The notes beneath the pieces are model-generated. The model did not search any database. It had not been told where the DNA came from and saw only the letters and a list, made by a program, of their open reading frames with translations. Positions 25,961 through 33,978 of a stretch of 64,000 bases of DNA are shown here, one piece after another (position 1 is the stretch's first letter; every line of letters starts with the position of its first letter). This DNA is from JANLSE01 sp031362265. Lineage in GTDB: Bacteria; Chloroflexota; Chloroflexia; Chloroflexales; Roseiflexaceae. Location: the NCBI GenBank assembly GCA_031362265.1, contig JANLSE010000290.1, positions 1 through 64,000 of the forward strand, read 5' to 3'. Position numbers and translations under genes: made by a program.

Positions 25961-26706
25961 ATCTGCCTCTCTCGAGACTCTGGTTCTTTTGCAACCAATG
26001 TTCCAACCTGTTCACCAAGGACAATTCGTTCAATATTGCCAGATTCCATGGGGTTGAATACAATAATCGGAATATTATTATCCATACAAAAGGTCAATGC
26101 CGTGCTATCCATTACGGTAAGGCCACGACTAAGCGCATCCATATAGGTAATATGGGTAAAACGCGTTGCCTCAGGGTTTGTTCGTGGATCAGCAGTGTAC
26201 ACACCATCTACGCCATTCTTTGCCATGAGGATAACTTCGGCACCAAGTTCGGCAGCCCGTAGTGCAGCTGCAGAATCGGTTGTGAAGTATGGATTGCCCG
26301 TACCAGCAGCAAGAATAATCACACGATTCTTCTCGAGATGCCGGGTTGCTTTACGATGAATATATGGCTCGGCAACCTCATCCATTTTGATCGCTGTCAT
26401 CGCCCGAGTATAGATCCCGCGTCGCTCCAACGCATCCTGCAGCGCCAGTGCATTAATAATCGTGGCGATCATGCCCATATAGTGTGATTGCGCTGGATCC
26501 ATTCCACGCGCGATGGAACTTGCACCGCGCCAAATATTACCACCGCCCAAAACCACCGCCACTTGCACATCATGCGCAACAACACCCTCGATCTCCTGCG
26601 CATAATAATCAAGCATCTTCGGGTCAATCGCACCACCGACTTTATCACCGGCAAGCGCCTCGCCACTCATTTTGAGCAGAATGCGCCGGTAGCGTGGCTG
26701 AGACAT
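25957..26706 (-). CDS. pyrH: UMP kinase
   Basis: 249 aa hexameric amino-acid-kinase-fold enzyme that phosphorylates UMP to UDP. Seen: RRILLKMSGEALAG, VVLGGGNIWRG, MGMIATIINALALQDALE, GTGNPYFTTDSAAALRAAEL, and the VMDSTALTFCMDNNIPIIVFN end. Normal length. The spacer to tsf holds a palindromic repeat. Confidence 0.97.
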   Translation of the reverse strand: MSQPRYRRILLKMSGEALAGDKVGGAIDPKMLDYYAQEIEGVVAHDVQVAVVLGGGNIWRGASSIARGMDPAQSHYMGMIATIINALALQDALERRGIYTRAMTAIKMDEVAEPYIHRKATRHLEKNRVIILAAGTGNPYFTTDSAAALRAAELGAEVILMAKNGVDGVYTADPRTNPEATRFTHITYMDALSRGLTVMDSTALTFCMDNNIPIIVFNPMESGNIERIVLGEQVGTLVAKEPESRERQI

Positions 26707-26713
26707 GCGTTAC

Positions 26714-26782
26714 CTCGTAGAGACGCGGTTTATCGTAGTAGAGACGCGATTAGTCGCGTCTCTACAGTACTATATGGCGTCG
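26714..26782. repeat. GTAGAGACGCGA palindromic element between tsf and pyrH
   Basis: GTAGAGACGCGA (26738-26749) and TCGCGTCTCTAC (26754-26765) are perfect 12-bp complements around a 4-nt loop. Extra half-units lie at 26717-26727 and around 26776-26784. I recall similar GTAGAGACGCG palindromes as abundant dispersed elements in cyanobacterial and Chloroflexota genomes. Within an operon it can act as an attenuator or RNA-stability hairpin. Confidence 0.8.
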
Positions 26783-26785
26783 CGT

Positions 26786-27313
26786 CTATCCACCAATCTC
26801 ATAGCGAATGAAGCGCCGCAACACAATATTTTCGCGCAACTTGGCAACTGCGACTTTGATCCGATCCTCGATAGTCTGTGAGGGATCTTTGACGAATGGT
26901 TGCTTAAGCAACACTACTTCCTCATAGAACTTCTCGGGCTTCATATCGGCTGGAACCGCATCTGCTGGAACTTCCTCAACTGTCAGATAACGTGGGTTGA
27001 CAGCAGCGATATGGAGGGCAATCTCTTTCGACAGTGTAATGAAATCGTTGGTTCGTGCTACAAAATCTGTTTCGCAGCACAATTCGATCAAGGCTGCCAT
27101 CTTATTGCCGGGGTGCATGTAAATCTCGATGCGGCCCTCGGTCGTCTCACGACCCTGAACCTTATCGCTAACCTTCATGCCCTTTTCGCGCAGCATCTCG
27201 ATCGCCTGGTTGATGTCTCCGCCAGTGACATCTAAAATATCGCGGCATTCCTTAATGCCAGCACCAGTACGCTCACGCAGTTCCTTCACCATTTGGGCAG
27301 AAATCACAGCCAA
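26786..27313 (-). CDS. tsf: Elongation factor Ts (short form)
   Basis: 175 aa guanine-nucleotide exchange factor for EF-Tu. The N-terminal UBA-like domain (MVKELRERTGAGIKECRDIL) is followed by a single core subdomain (AALIELCCETDFVARTNDF...FVKDP...) and the C-terminal IVLRRFIRYEIG. It lacks the second core copy of the ~280-aa E. coli type and resembles the short Thermus type. The best start is a TTG at 27313: AAGAGGAG sits 7 nt upstream and the translation then reads like a normal EF-Ts N-terminus. Longer frames reach into the rpsB-tsf hairpin. Confidence 0.93.
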   Translation of the reverse strand: MAVISAQMVKELRERTGAGIKECRDILDVTGGDINQAIEMLREKGMKVSDKVQGRETTEGRIEIYMHPGNKMAALIELCCETDFVARTNDFITLSKEIALHIAAVNPRYLTVEEVPADAVPADMKPEKFYEEVVLLKQPFVKDPSQTIEDRIKVAVAKLRENIVLRRFIRYEIGG

Positions 27314-27345
27314 TGTATTGCTCCTCTTTCGATCAATGTATAACA

Positions 27346-27393
27346 TAAAAAGTGGGAAGATCGAGGGTGCAAGCACATCCCCGTCTTCCACAC
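27346..27393 (-). terminator. Attenuator/terminator hairpin between rpsB and tsf
   Basis: On the minus strand GTGTGGAAGA pairs with TCTTCCCAC, followed directly by TTTTTA (plus positions 27393-27384, 27360-27352 and 27351-27346). It probably lowers transcription into tsf and the genes after it. Confidence 0.65.
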
Positions 27394-27406
27394 AAAGCAT
27401 CCGCAA

Positions 27407-28204
27407 TTACTCCTCGGCCTCACTTGCCTCGACCGCAGCCTCAATCTCATCTGCGACTGGCTGATCGTAACGACCACCACGCATCTGATCGGCCTGCGAC
27501 GACTCGCGGCGATTCTGGCCTTCAATCACTGCATCCGCCATCTTCGAGGCGATCAGCCGAATGCTGCGGATTGCATCATCATTACATGGGATAACATAAT
27601 TGATTGGATCAGGATCACAATTGGTATCGACCATTGCGACGATCGGAAGGCCAACTTTGATCGCCTCTTTTACTGCCAGATCCTCTTTATGTGGATCGAC
27701 AATGAAAATGGCGCTTGGTAGCCGTTCCATCAATTTCATGCCACCAAAAACACGGTTCAGCTTCTCGATCTCTTCACCTAGCTTCAGGCCCTCAGCCTTG
27801 GTTAGTTTGGCAAAATCGCCACTATCACGGCGATGCTCAAGATCCGCTAAATGGCGTAATCGCTTGCGAATGGTGACAAAATTAGTAAGCGTGCCACCAA
27901 GCCAGCGTGTCGTGACTGCATAGTGGCCACAGCGCGCAGCCTCTTCGAGTATCGTCTCTTGTGATTGCTTTTTTGTGCCAACAAATAGCACTTTACCGCC
28001 ACTTGCAACGGTCTCAACTAGGAAGCGGTAGGCGTTTGTTAGCCCAGATACCGTCTGCTGAAGATCAAGAATATGAATGCCATTGCGCGCAGCAAAAATA
28101 TACGGCTTCATCTTCGGGTTCCAACGCTTTGTCTGATGGCCGAAGTGTGAGCCGGATTCCAATAACGACTTGATCGAGACGATCCGAGGTGTAGCCTGGG
28201 TCAT
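27407..28204 (-). CDS. rpsB: 30S ribosomal protein S2
   Basis: 265 aa. Typical S2: LLESGSHFGHQTKRWNPKMKPYIFAARNGIHILDLQQT, FVGTKKQSQE, RWLGGTLTNF.TIRKR, PSAIFIVDPHKE, VDTNCDPDPINYVIPCNDDAIRSI. There is a ~30-residue acidic C-terminal tail. AAGGAG precedes the start. Its promoter is at 28332-28360, giving a ~120-nt leader that might carry feedback control; I see no proven motif. Confidence 0.97.
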   Translation of the reverse strand: MTQATPRIVSIKSLLESGSHFGHQTKRWNPKMKPYIFAARNGIHILDLQQTVSGLTNAYRFLVETVASGGKVLFVGTKKQSQETILEEAARCGHYAVTTRWLGGTLTNFVTIRKRLRHLADLEHRRDSGDFAKLTKAEGLKLGEEIEKLNRVFGGMKLMERLPSAIFIVDPHKEDLAVKEAIKVGLPIVAMVDTNCDPDPINYVIPCNDDAIRSIRLIASKMADAVIEGQNRRESSQADQMRGGRYDQPVADEIEAAVEASEAEE

Positions 28205-28331
28205 GGTTAGGTTGCTCCTTTACCTTGCTTGTCAGCCCGCCACCTTCATCACTTCAGCTCGGAACCATTGCTGGTAAGGCCGCGCTGATCAGAAGGTGTG
28301 TGAATTAGTGTGCGAGACACACACGAGCGCT

Positions 28332-28360
28332 AGTATAGCATACAAGCAGCATGCCAGCAA
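28332..28360 (-). promoter_or_regulatory. Promoter of the rpsB operon
   Basis: Minus strand TTGCTG (28355-28360), 17 bp, TATACT (28332-28337). Confidence 0.5.
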
Positions 28361-28391
28361 ATAAATCGCCCATTTTCTTTGCACGGATGTG

Positions 28392-28420
28392 TTGAAAGCA
28401 ATCGCGCTGTGTGCTATGAT
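28392..28420 (+). promoter_or_regulatory. Promoter of the SH3-domain protein gene
   Basis: TTGAAA (28392-28397), 17 bp, TATGAT (28415-28420), 54 bp before the start. A direct repeat, GAGCACCTGAA, lies in the leader (28441-28462). Confidence 0.55.
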
Positions 28421-28474
28421 TGCAGTGCCATATACCACAAGAGCACCTGAAGAGCACCTGAAAGGATTGATGCA

Positions 28475-29110
28475 ATGGCCCGCGATGAGCGTGATGCTTA
28501 CGATGCCACTGAACAGCCGCGCAGCCGCACCGACCGATTGCCAGGTGCCGGCCCAGCTGCCGATGGAAGTGAACCTATTAACCCAGGATGGCGGCAGCGA
28601 ACAACACGCCCACCTGGGCGTAGCCCTCGTACAACACAGCCAATTCCCACATCAAGCCAGGATTTTGTCTTCTGGCTTCAATATGGTGGTTGGCGCTTTG
28701 TGCTTGCCGCAGTTGCGCTTGTTGCAGTGGTTGCATTTGCGATTATTCTCACCAGCCAGCCACTTGATGCTTCTGATCCATTAGTGAAGCCAACCCTCAC
28801 TGCCGCGAATGAGTCGATTATCGTTCAAACACGATTGCCAACCGTTACTGCCGCACCGTCTATTCCAACGACGCTCCCAGCACAAACGGGTGCCAAGTTT
28901 CGAGTGACAGGAACAGGCGCTGAAGGCCTCTTCTTACGCCCTCAGCCAAACCGTGATCAGGCACCGATTACGACCCTTATTGAAGGTAGCGAAGTTACAG
29001 TCGTTGGTGAAGATAAATCGCAACCCGATGGTGTCTGGAAGAATGTACGTGACGCACAGGGGAACACTGGTTGGGCTTCAGCGAAGTATCTAACAGTGGT
29101 TGGCCCCTAA
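28475..29110 (+). CDS. Membrane-anchored bacterial SH3-domain protein
   Basis: 211 aa. A polar, Pro/Arg-rich cytoplasmic N-terminus (1-~68) is followed by one transmembrane helix (~72-92: WRFVLAAVALVAVVAFAIIL), a Thr/Pro-rich linker, and a C-terminal SH3b (SH3_3-type) domain (~143-211) with LFLRPQPN...LIEGSEVTVVGED...WKNVRDAQGNTGWASAKYL. Such domains usually bind cell-wall peptide or glycan. AAAGGA lies upstream. Monocistronic, with a hairpin downstream shared with the convergent MFS gene. Confidence 0.85.
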   Translation: MARDERDAYDATEQPRSRTDRLPGAGPAADGSEPINPGWRQRTTRPPGRSPRTTQPIPTSSQDFVFWLQYGGWRFVLAAVALVAVVAFAIILTSQPLDASDPLVKPTLTAANESIIVQTRLPTVTAAPSIPTTLPAQTGAKFRVTGTGAEGLFLRPQPNRDQAPITTLIEGSEVTVVGEDKSQPDGVWKNVRDAQGNTGWASAKYLTVVGP

Positions 29111-29120
29111 TAACGTTTGC

Positions 29121-29153
29121 GTAGCCCGATTGTTGCTTGCGCTTTCGGGCTAC
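29121..29153. terminator. Hairpin in convergent spacer
   Basis: GTAGCCCGA (29121-29129) and TCGGGCTAC (29145-29153) are perfect complements. The right arm includes the MFS stop codon. A probable two-way terminator without a strong T-run. Confidence 0.5.
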
Positions 29154-30376
29154 TTAAGCGCTCGGCGTGCCATTGGCAGATAGAATAAGCCAACAACTAG
29201 GCATCCCACAAAAGCGAACTGGAATGCGGAGACGTAGGCTACGTGTGGGTATGCACCATGCGAATCTGCCGGGAATTGGCTAATAATAACGCCAAGAATT
29301 CCCTGAATAAGAGCGGTTCCAAGAAATGCAAACAGATTACAGGCAGTCATCGCACGCCCACTGATTGTAACAGGGAAGAGTGAGCGCGTTTGGCCAAGCA
29401 GTAATAAATTGAATGCACCTGTGTAACCGAAGAGTCCATATAGCAGATACATGAGCGCCGCTGGGGGTACGAATCCCGGCAATACCATCGGGATCTGGCT
29501 TAAGAGAAAGACGCCATAGATCGGCGGAACAACTCGCCATGTGCCGTAGCGGTCGGCCAGCCAGCCAGAGCTAAAATAGCCAAGTGCTACTCCCAAACTC
29601 AGCGCAAGGAGCGGGTAACCTGCAGCGATCTTTGAGAGACCGATCACATCAACGAGATACGGGCCGCCCCACAGGGTTTGAATGGCCTGGGTCGTGCCGA
29701 TCATAAAGAAGTTCAGCATCCCAATTCGCCAGAAGCGCAGATCGGAGAAGATCGCCCCGAAGCCTGATACTACGCCGATCGGGAGTGGCGCGACCTGGCT
29801 GTGCGAATGTGGCGTCTGGCTGTTTGCTGTGAAGAACCAAATGGCTATGGCGATCAGCATGGTGATTATTGCGGCATAACCAAAGATCGTACGCCAGCCT
29901 ACAACGGCATTGAGTTGCGCAAGTGGTGCAGATGCTGCGAGGCCGCCTAATGCGCCGATCCCCACAGCGATTCCGGCTATTGTTGTTACTCGGGCGGGGG
30001 CAAACCAATCGCTAAAGGCCTTGAGTAGACCCATGAGCCCACACGCCATGCCAGCCCCAATCAGTGCTCGGCCAATCGCTAGTACAACAAATGAGGGTGC
30101 AAGTGCAAATGTGCTGGCACCTGCGACTCCCAGCAACATGACGAGTGGCGTAACTATCCGTGGCCCAAAGCGATCCAGTGCTGCACCGATTGGGAGTTGC
30201 ATAGCGGCAAACGCAACAAAAAAGAGGCTTGTCATCAACCCTAGTTCCGCAGCTCCAATCCCAAAATCGGCCGAGAGATCACGTGCAATGACCGCATTGG
30301 CAGAGCGGAAGAAGAACGACATAAAGTACCCGAGCGTAAAACATCCAAATACGGTCGTAGCGGATGGTCGCGGCAT
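29150..30376 (-). CDS. Major facilitator superfamily transporter
   Basis: 408 aa, about 12 transmembrane segments. The loop 2-3 motif reads GAALDRFGPRIVTP, with a second copy at GWLADRYGTWRVVPP, as in the two MFS halves. Overall it resembles the nitrate/oxalate/sugar-phosphate-like class of 12-TM permeases (FGCFTLGYFMSFFFRSANAVIA), but the substrate cannot be told. The ATG is preceded by TAAGG. Divergent from crcB with a 115-bp shared upstream region containing the palindrome GAAGCGCTTC (30394-30403). Confidence 0.88.
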   Translation of the reverse strand: MPRPSATTVFGCFTLGYFMSFFFRSANAVIARDLSADFGIGAAELGLMTSLFFVAFAAMQLPIGAALDRFGPRIVTPLVMLLGVAGASTFALAPSFVVLAIGRALIGAGMACGLMGLLKAFSDWFAPARVTTIAGIAVGIGALGGLAASAPLAQLNAVVGWRTIFGYAAIITMLIAIAIWFFTANSQTPHSHSQVAPLPIGVVSGFGAIFSDLRFWRIGMLNFFMIGTTQAIQTLWGGPYLVDVIGLSKIAAGYPLLALSLGVALGYFSSGWLADRYGTWRVVPPIYGVFLLSQIPMVLPGFVPPAALMYLLYGLFGYTGAFNLLLLGQTRSLFPVTISGRAMTACNLFAFLGTALIQGILGVIISQFPADSHGAYPHVAYVSAFQFAFVGCLVVGLFYLPMARRALK

Positions 30377-30491
30377 GGCGCAGCCTTACTTGTGAAGCGC
30401 TTCGAAATGGCGATCATAGCCCAGAGCCCGGGGATGGTCAAACCGTTGTATTATCTTGTCGATCCTGGAAGATAGTGGTACTGTACTTTTC

Positions 30492-30878
30492 ATGAATATG
30501 CCACGCTTCACGATTATTCTCCTGATTGGCATTGGTGCTGCAATTGGCGCAAACGCCCGCTATCTGCTTGGGCAGTGGGTGACATCACGTTTCGGAAGTA
30601 CGCTTCCATATGGAACCTGGCTGATCAATGTTCTGGGTAGCTTGGGGATCGGCCTGTTTCTTGGGTTGATCGACACTCCAGCAGAACCAAGTAGCGCCTG
30701 GCGCCTGTTGGTCGTAACGGGTCTGCTGGGAGGATTCACAACATTCTCAACCTTCAGCTATGAAACCTACTCACTTATAGCTCAGAATCGTTGGCGCGAA
30801 GCTACGCTCTATGTAACCGCGAGTGTTATTCTTGGGCTGATGTCGACCGCGTTTGGGGTCTGGCTGGTGCGCTTGTAG
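30492..30878 (+). CDS. crcB: Fluoride ion channel CrcB (Fluc)
   Basis: 128 aa, four transmembrane segments. Exports fluoride as a dual-topology dimer. Signatures: GAAIGANARYLLGQW at the start, GTWLINVLGSLGIG, and GGFTTFSTFSYET, containing the Phe-box and central Na+ site region. ATGs at 30492 and 30498 are both possible; a TTG-started longer frame at 30456 is less likely. I could not fit a fluoride riboswitch to the leader. Confidence 0.92.
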   Translation: MNMPRFTIILLIGIGAAIGANARYLLGQWVTSRFGSTLPYGTWLINVLGSLGIGLFLGLIDTPAEPSSAWRLLVVTGLLGGFTTFSTFSYETYSLIAQNRWREATLYVTASVILGLMSTAFGVWLVRL

Positions 30879-31024
30879 CTGTGCTGTGCAGCGTCAATAT
30901 ACAAAAAATCTGGTATAGATATAATCGCCATGCCCAGTATTGAGTAGTATAATGATGATACGCGAATAGAATGAGCTATCGGTTCCTAGCGTATCGGTTA
31001 TTGTTGTAACAGTAAGGGTGCATC

Positions 31025-33895
31025 ATGAGCGACCCGATTAGCCAATTCTTCGGCCCGAATGCGGGCTATGTGCTAGAGCTCTATGAGCGCTACCAGAGTG
31101 ATCCACAATCCGTGGATCCCGAAACACGTGCCTTCTTTGCATCCTGGCAGCCGCCTGCCTCAATTCCTGCGGTGGAGCGCGCTGGCCAGCCCGAGGTGAG
31201 CCTTCAGCCTGCCGCTACCGCTGCGGCAGCACCCACCGGGCTGCATGTTGATCGCCCAGACGATCATTCGCCATTAGATGTGACCCATACAGTTGGAGCA
31301 GCGCGCCTTATTCGCTATATTCGTGAACTGGGTCATTTGGGCGCGCAGATCGACCCCCTTGGCAGCGCGCCGCCGAACGATCCAGGCTTGCTTCCTGAGA
31401 CGCATGATATTACTGATGTTGATCTTAGGGCACTACCCGCGAGCATTGTACGCGGTCCACTTGTCCTGGAATCGGCTGATGCGCTTGAAGGTGTGCAGAA
31501 ACTACGTCAAGTCTATTCTGGATTGATTGGCTATGAGACCGACCATATTCAGCAGTATGGCGAACGTAATTGGTTGCGTGAAGCAATTGAGGGCCGCAGC
31601 TTCTTCTATGGCTTTGATGCAAAGCGTAAGCGTGAGTTGCTGGAGCGCCTGACCGAAGTGGAGAGCTTCGAGCGTTTCATACACCAGACATTTGTTGGCC
31701 AGAAGCGCTTCTCGCTTGAGGGCTGCGATATTCTTGTACCAATACTCGACTCAATCGTGCGAACGGCCGCCGCCGCAGGAACACGTGAGGTTGTAATCGG
31801 GATGGCCCATCGTGGGCGGCTCAATGTGCTTGTGCATATTCTTGGAAAAGCTTACTCAGCTGTCTTTGCCGAATTTCTCGCTGCGGGCCATGCAGCAAGC
31901 CAATCGGATGCCGGGCGTGGCTCGGTAGGTTGGATGGGAGATGTGAAGTATCACCTTGGTGCGCGGCGTGGCTTCCGCGAAGCTGGCATTGAGGAGATGC
32001 CAATCACATTGGCCCCAAACCCAAGCCATCTAGAATTTGTGAATGCGGTTATTGAGGGGCGCGCCCGTGCAGCTCAAGAAGATCGTACGCAGCCGGGTGA
32101 ACCAGTGCGTGATCAGCATGCCTCACTGGCAATCCTGATCCATGGCGATGCTGCATTCCCCGGCCAGGGGATTGTCGCTGAGACCCTGAACCTCGCGAAC
32201 CTGCGTGGCTATAGTACTGGCGGCACAATTCATATCATCCTGAATAATCAGATTGGCTTCACAACTGAACCAAGCGACTCGCGCTCGACGCTCTATTCCA
32301 GTGATTTGGCCAAAGGTTTTGAGATGCCAATCGTGCATGTGAATGCCGATGCACCGCTTGAGTGTATTGCAATGGCACGAATGGCCCACGATTACCGCGA
32401 GTGTTTTGGCAAGGATTTCCTGATCGATCTAGTTGGCTACCGGCGCTGGGGCCATAATGAGGGCGACGAGCCTGCCTTTACCCAGCCGCTCATGTACGAA
32501 AAGATCCGTAGCCACCCGACGGTACGCGAACTCTGGGCGCGCCAGCTTACCGCCGAAGGCATCATTGCCGAGGGTGAGGCTGATCTCATTCTGAAATCGG
32601 TGATGGCGAAGCTGCAAGAAGCACGATCTGAGGCGGATCATGTGCCACATCACGATGGCCCGTTGCCACCTGCCATGCCAGGGCTGGCACGCCGTACCGT
32701 AACAGCAGTTTCCGCAGAACGTTTGAGTGCACTGAATGAGGCGCTCTTTACCATGCCAGCTGGCTTTGCACCCAATGTACGCTTGGACAAACAGATTCAG
32801 CGCCGTCGTGTTGCCCTGAATGAGCCAGGCGCGATCGATTGGGGCCATGCCGAAACCCTCGCGTTTGCATCGCTCCTAGAGGATGGGATTCCTATTCGGA
32901 TTACTGGCCAGGACACCGAGCGTGGAACGTTTAGCCATCGCCATGCTGTTCTATACGATGGTACAACCGGTACACGCTATACCGCACTACATACATTGCC
33001 ACAGGCCAAAGCCTCGTTCGCAGTTCATAACAGCCCACTCTCGGAGGCTGCTGTGCTCGGCTTTGAGTTTGGCTATAGCGCCCAGGCTCCTAACGCCCTG
33101 GTTCTCTGGGAAGCACAATTCGGTGATTTCGCCAATGGTGCACAGGTGATTATCGACCAATTTATTGTTTCGGCGCGTAAGAAATGGAGCCAGACCCCCA
33201 GTCTGGTTCTGCTGCTACCGCACGGATATGAAGGCCAAGGGCCTGAGCACTCAAGCGCGCGATTGGAACGCTTCCTGCAACTTGCCGCCGATGATAATAT
33301 TCGTGTGGCAAATTGTACCAGTGCGGCGCAATATTTTCATCTGCTACGGCGCCAAGCCCGGCTGCTTGAATCGGATCCACGCCCACTGATCGTCATGACC
33401 CCCAAGAGTCTTCTGCGCCATCCTAAGGCTGGCTCATCATTGAGTGATCTGGCTGAGGGGCGTTTCCAACGTGTTATTGATGATCCAACTGGCCCTGCAC
33501 GTTCCAGCCAGATCAGCCGTTTAGTGCTTTGCAGTGGTAAGGTGTATATCGATATCCTGAATGCAGCCGATGGCACCCCACCAACAACCGCTGTTGCACG
33601 GATCGAGGAGTTATACTCGTTCCCCGCCGAGGAATTGCGTACTGTGATTGCAGGCTACCCTGGGCTACAGGAACTGATCTGGCTACAAGAAGAGCCACAA
33701 AACATGGGCGCATGGCAGTATGTCGCGCCGAAGTTGCACGCACTGGCACCAGTGGATGTGATCGTAAGCTATGTCGGTCGCGAGGCATCTGCCAGTACCG
33801 CTGAGGGTTCGTTGGCGCTGCATACAATCGAACAGCAGCGAATTGTCGATCAGGCTCTGCGTGGGGCCACCGAACCGGCAGGCGTAGCTCGCTAG
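31025..33895 (+). CDS. sucA: 2-Oxoglutarate dehydrogenase E1 component
   Basis: 956 aa thiamine-diphosphate enzyme that decarboxylates 2-oxoglutarate and loads the E2 lipoyl arm. The N-terminal E2-binding peptide (SQFFGPNAGYVLELYERYQSDP) is followed by a Pro/Ala linker. The catalytic core has GMAHRGRLNVL, SHLEFVNAVIEGRARAAQ, the ThDP motif from GDAAFPGQG to NNQIGFTT, RRWGHNEGDEPAFTQP, and C-terminal HGYEGQGPEHSSARLERFLQ. The length is typical. AAGGG precedes the ATG. It is 83 bp upstream of sucB. No sucCD is present here. Confidence 0.97.
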   Translation: MSDPISQFFGPNAGYVLELYERYQSDPQSVDPETRAFFASWQPPASIPAVERAGQPEVSLQPAATAAAAPTGLHVDRPDDHSPLDVTHTVGAARLIRYIRELGHLGAQIDPLGSAPPNDPGLLPETHDITDVDLRALPASIVRGPLVLESADALEGVQKLRQVYSGLIGYETDHIQQYGERNWLREAIEGRSFFYGFDAKRKRELLERLTEVESFERFIHQTFVGQKRFSLEGCDILVPILDSIVRTAAAAGTREVVIGMAHRGRLNVLVHILGKAYSAVFAEFLAAGHAASQSDAGRGSVGWMGDVKYHLGARRGFREAGIEEMPITLAPNPSHLEFVNAVIEGRARAAQEDRTQPGEPVRDQHASLAILIHGDAAFPGQGIVAETLNLANLRGYSTGGTIHIILNNQIGFTTEPSDSRSTLYSSDLAKGFEMPIVHVNADAPLECIAMARMAHDYRECFGKDFLIDLVGYRRWGHNEGDEPAFTQPLMYEKIRSHPTVRELWARQLTAEGIIAEGEADLILKSVMAKLQEARSEADHVPHHDGPLPPAMPGLARRTVTAVSAERLSALNEALFTMPAGFAPNVRLDKQIQRRRVALNEPGAIDWGHAETLAFASLLEDGIPIRITGQDTERGTFSHRHAVLYDGTTGTRYTALHTLPQAKASFAVHNSPLSEAAVLGFEFGYSAQAPNALVLWEAQFGDFANGAQVIIDQFIVSARKKWSQTPSLVLLLPHGYEGQGPEHSSARLERFLQLAADDNIRVANCTSAAQYFHLLRRQARLLESDPRPLIVMTPKSLLRHPKAGSSLSDLAEGRFQRVIDDPTGPARSSQISRLVLCSGKVYIDILNAADGTPPTTAVARIEELYSFPAEELRTVIAGYPGLQELIWLQEEPQNMGAWQYVAPKLHALAPVDVIVSYVGREASASTAEGSLALHTIEQQRIVDQALRGATEPAGVAR

Positions 33896-33978
33896 AAGAT
33901 CGAGTTTGAATGGGAAGAACTATTGCGCCTGTATGCTGAAGTACATAAGGCCGCTTGAGAATCTTGAGGAGACTCCGC

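Noticed and set aside
30400..30491. Fluoride riboswitch before crcB (GGGGATGG and later GATAGTGGTACT)
   Set aside because: The GATG and CC/TACT pieces are loosely similar, but the P1 stem and pseudoknot pairing of the crcB motif cannot be formed.
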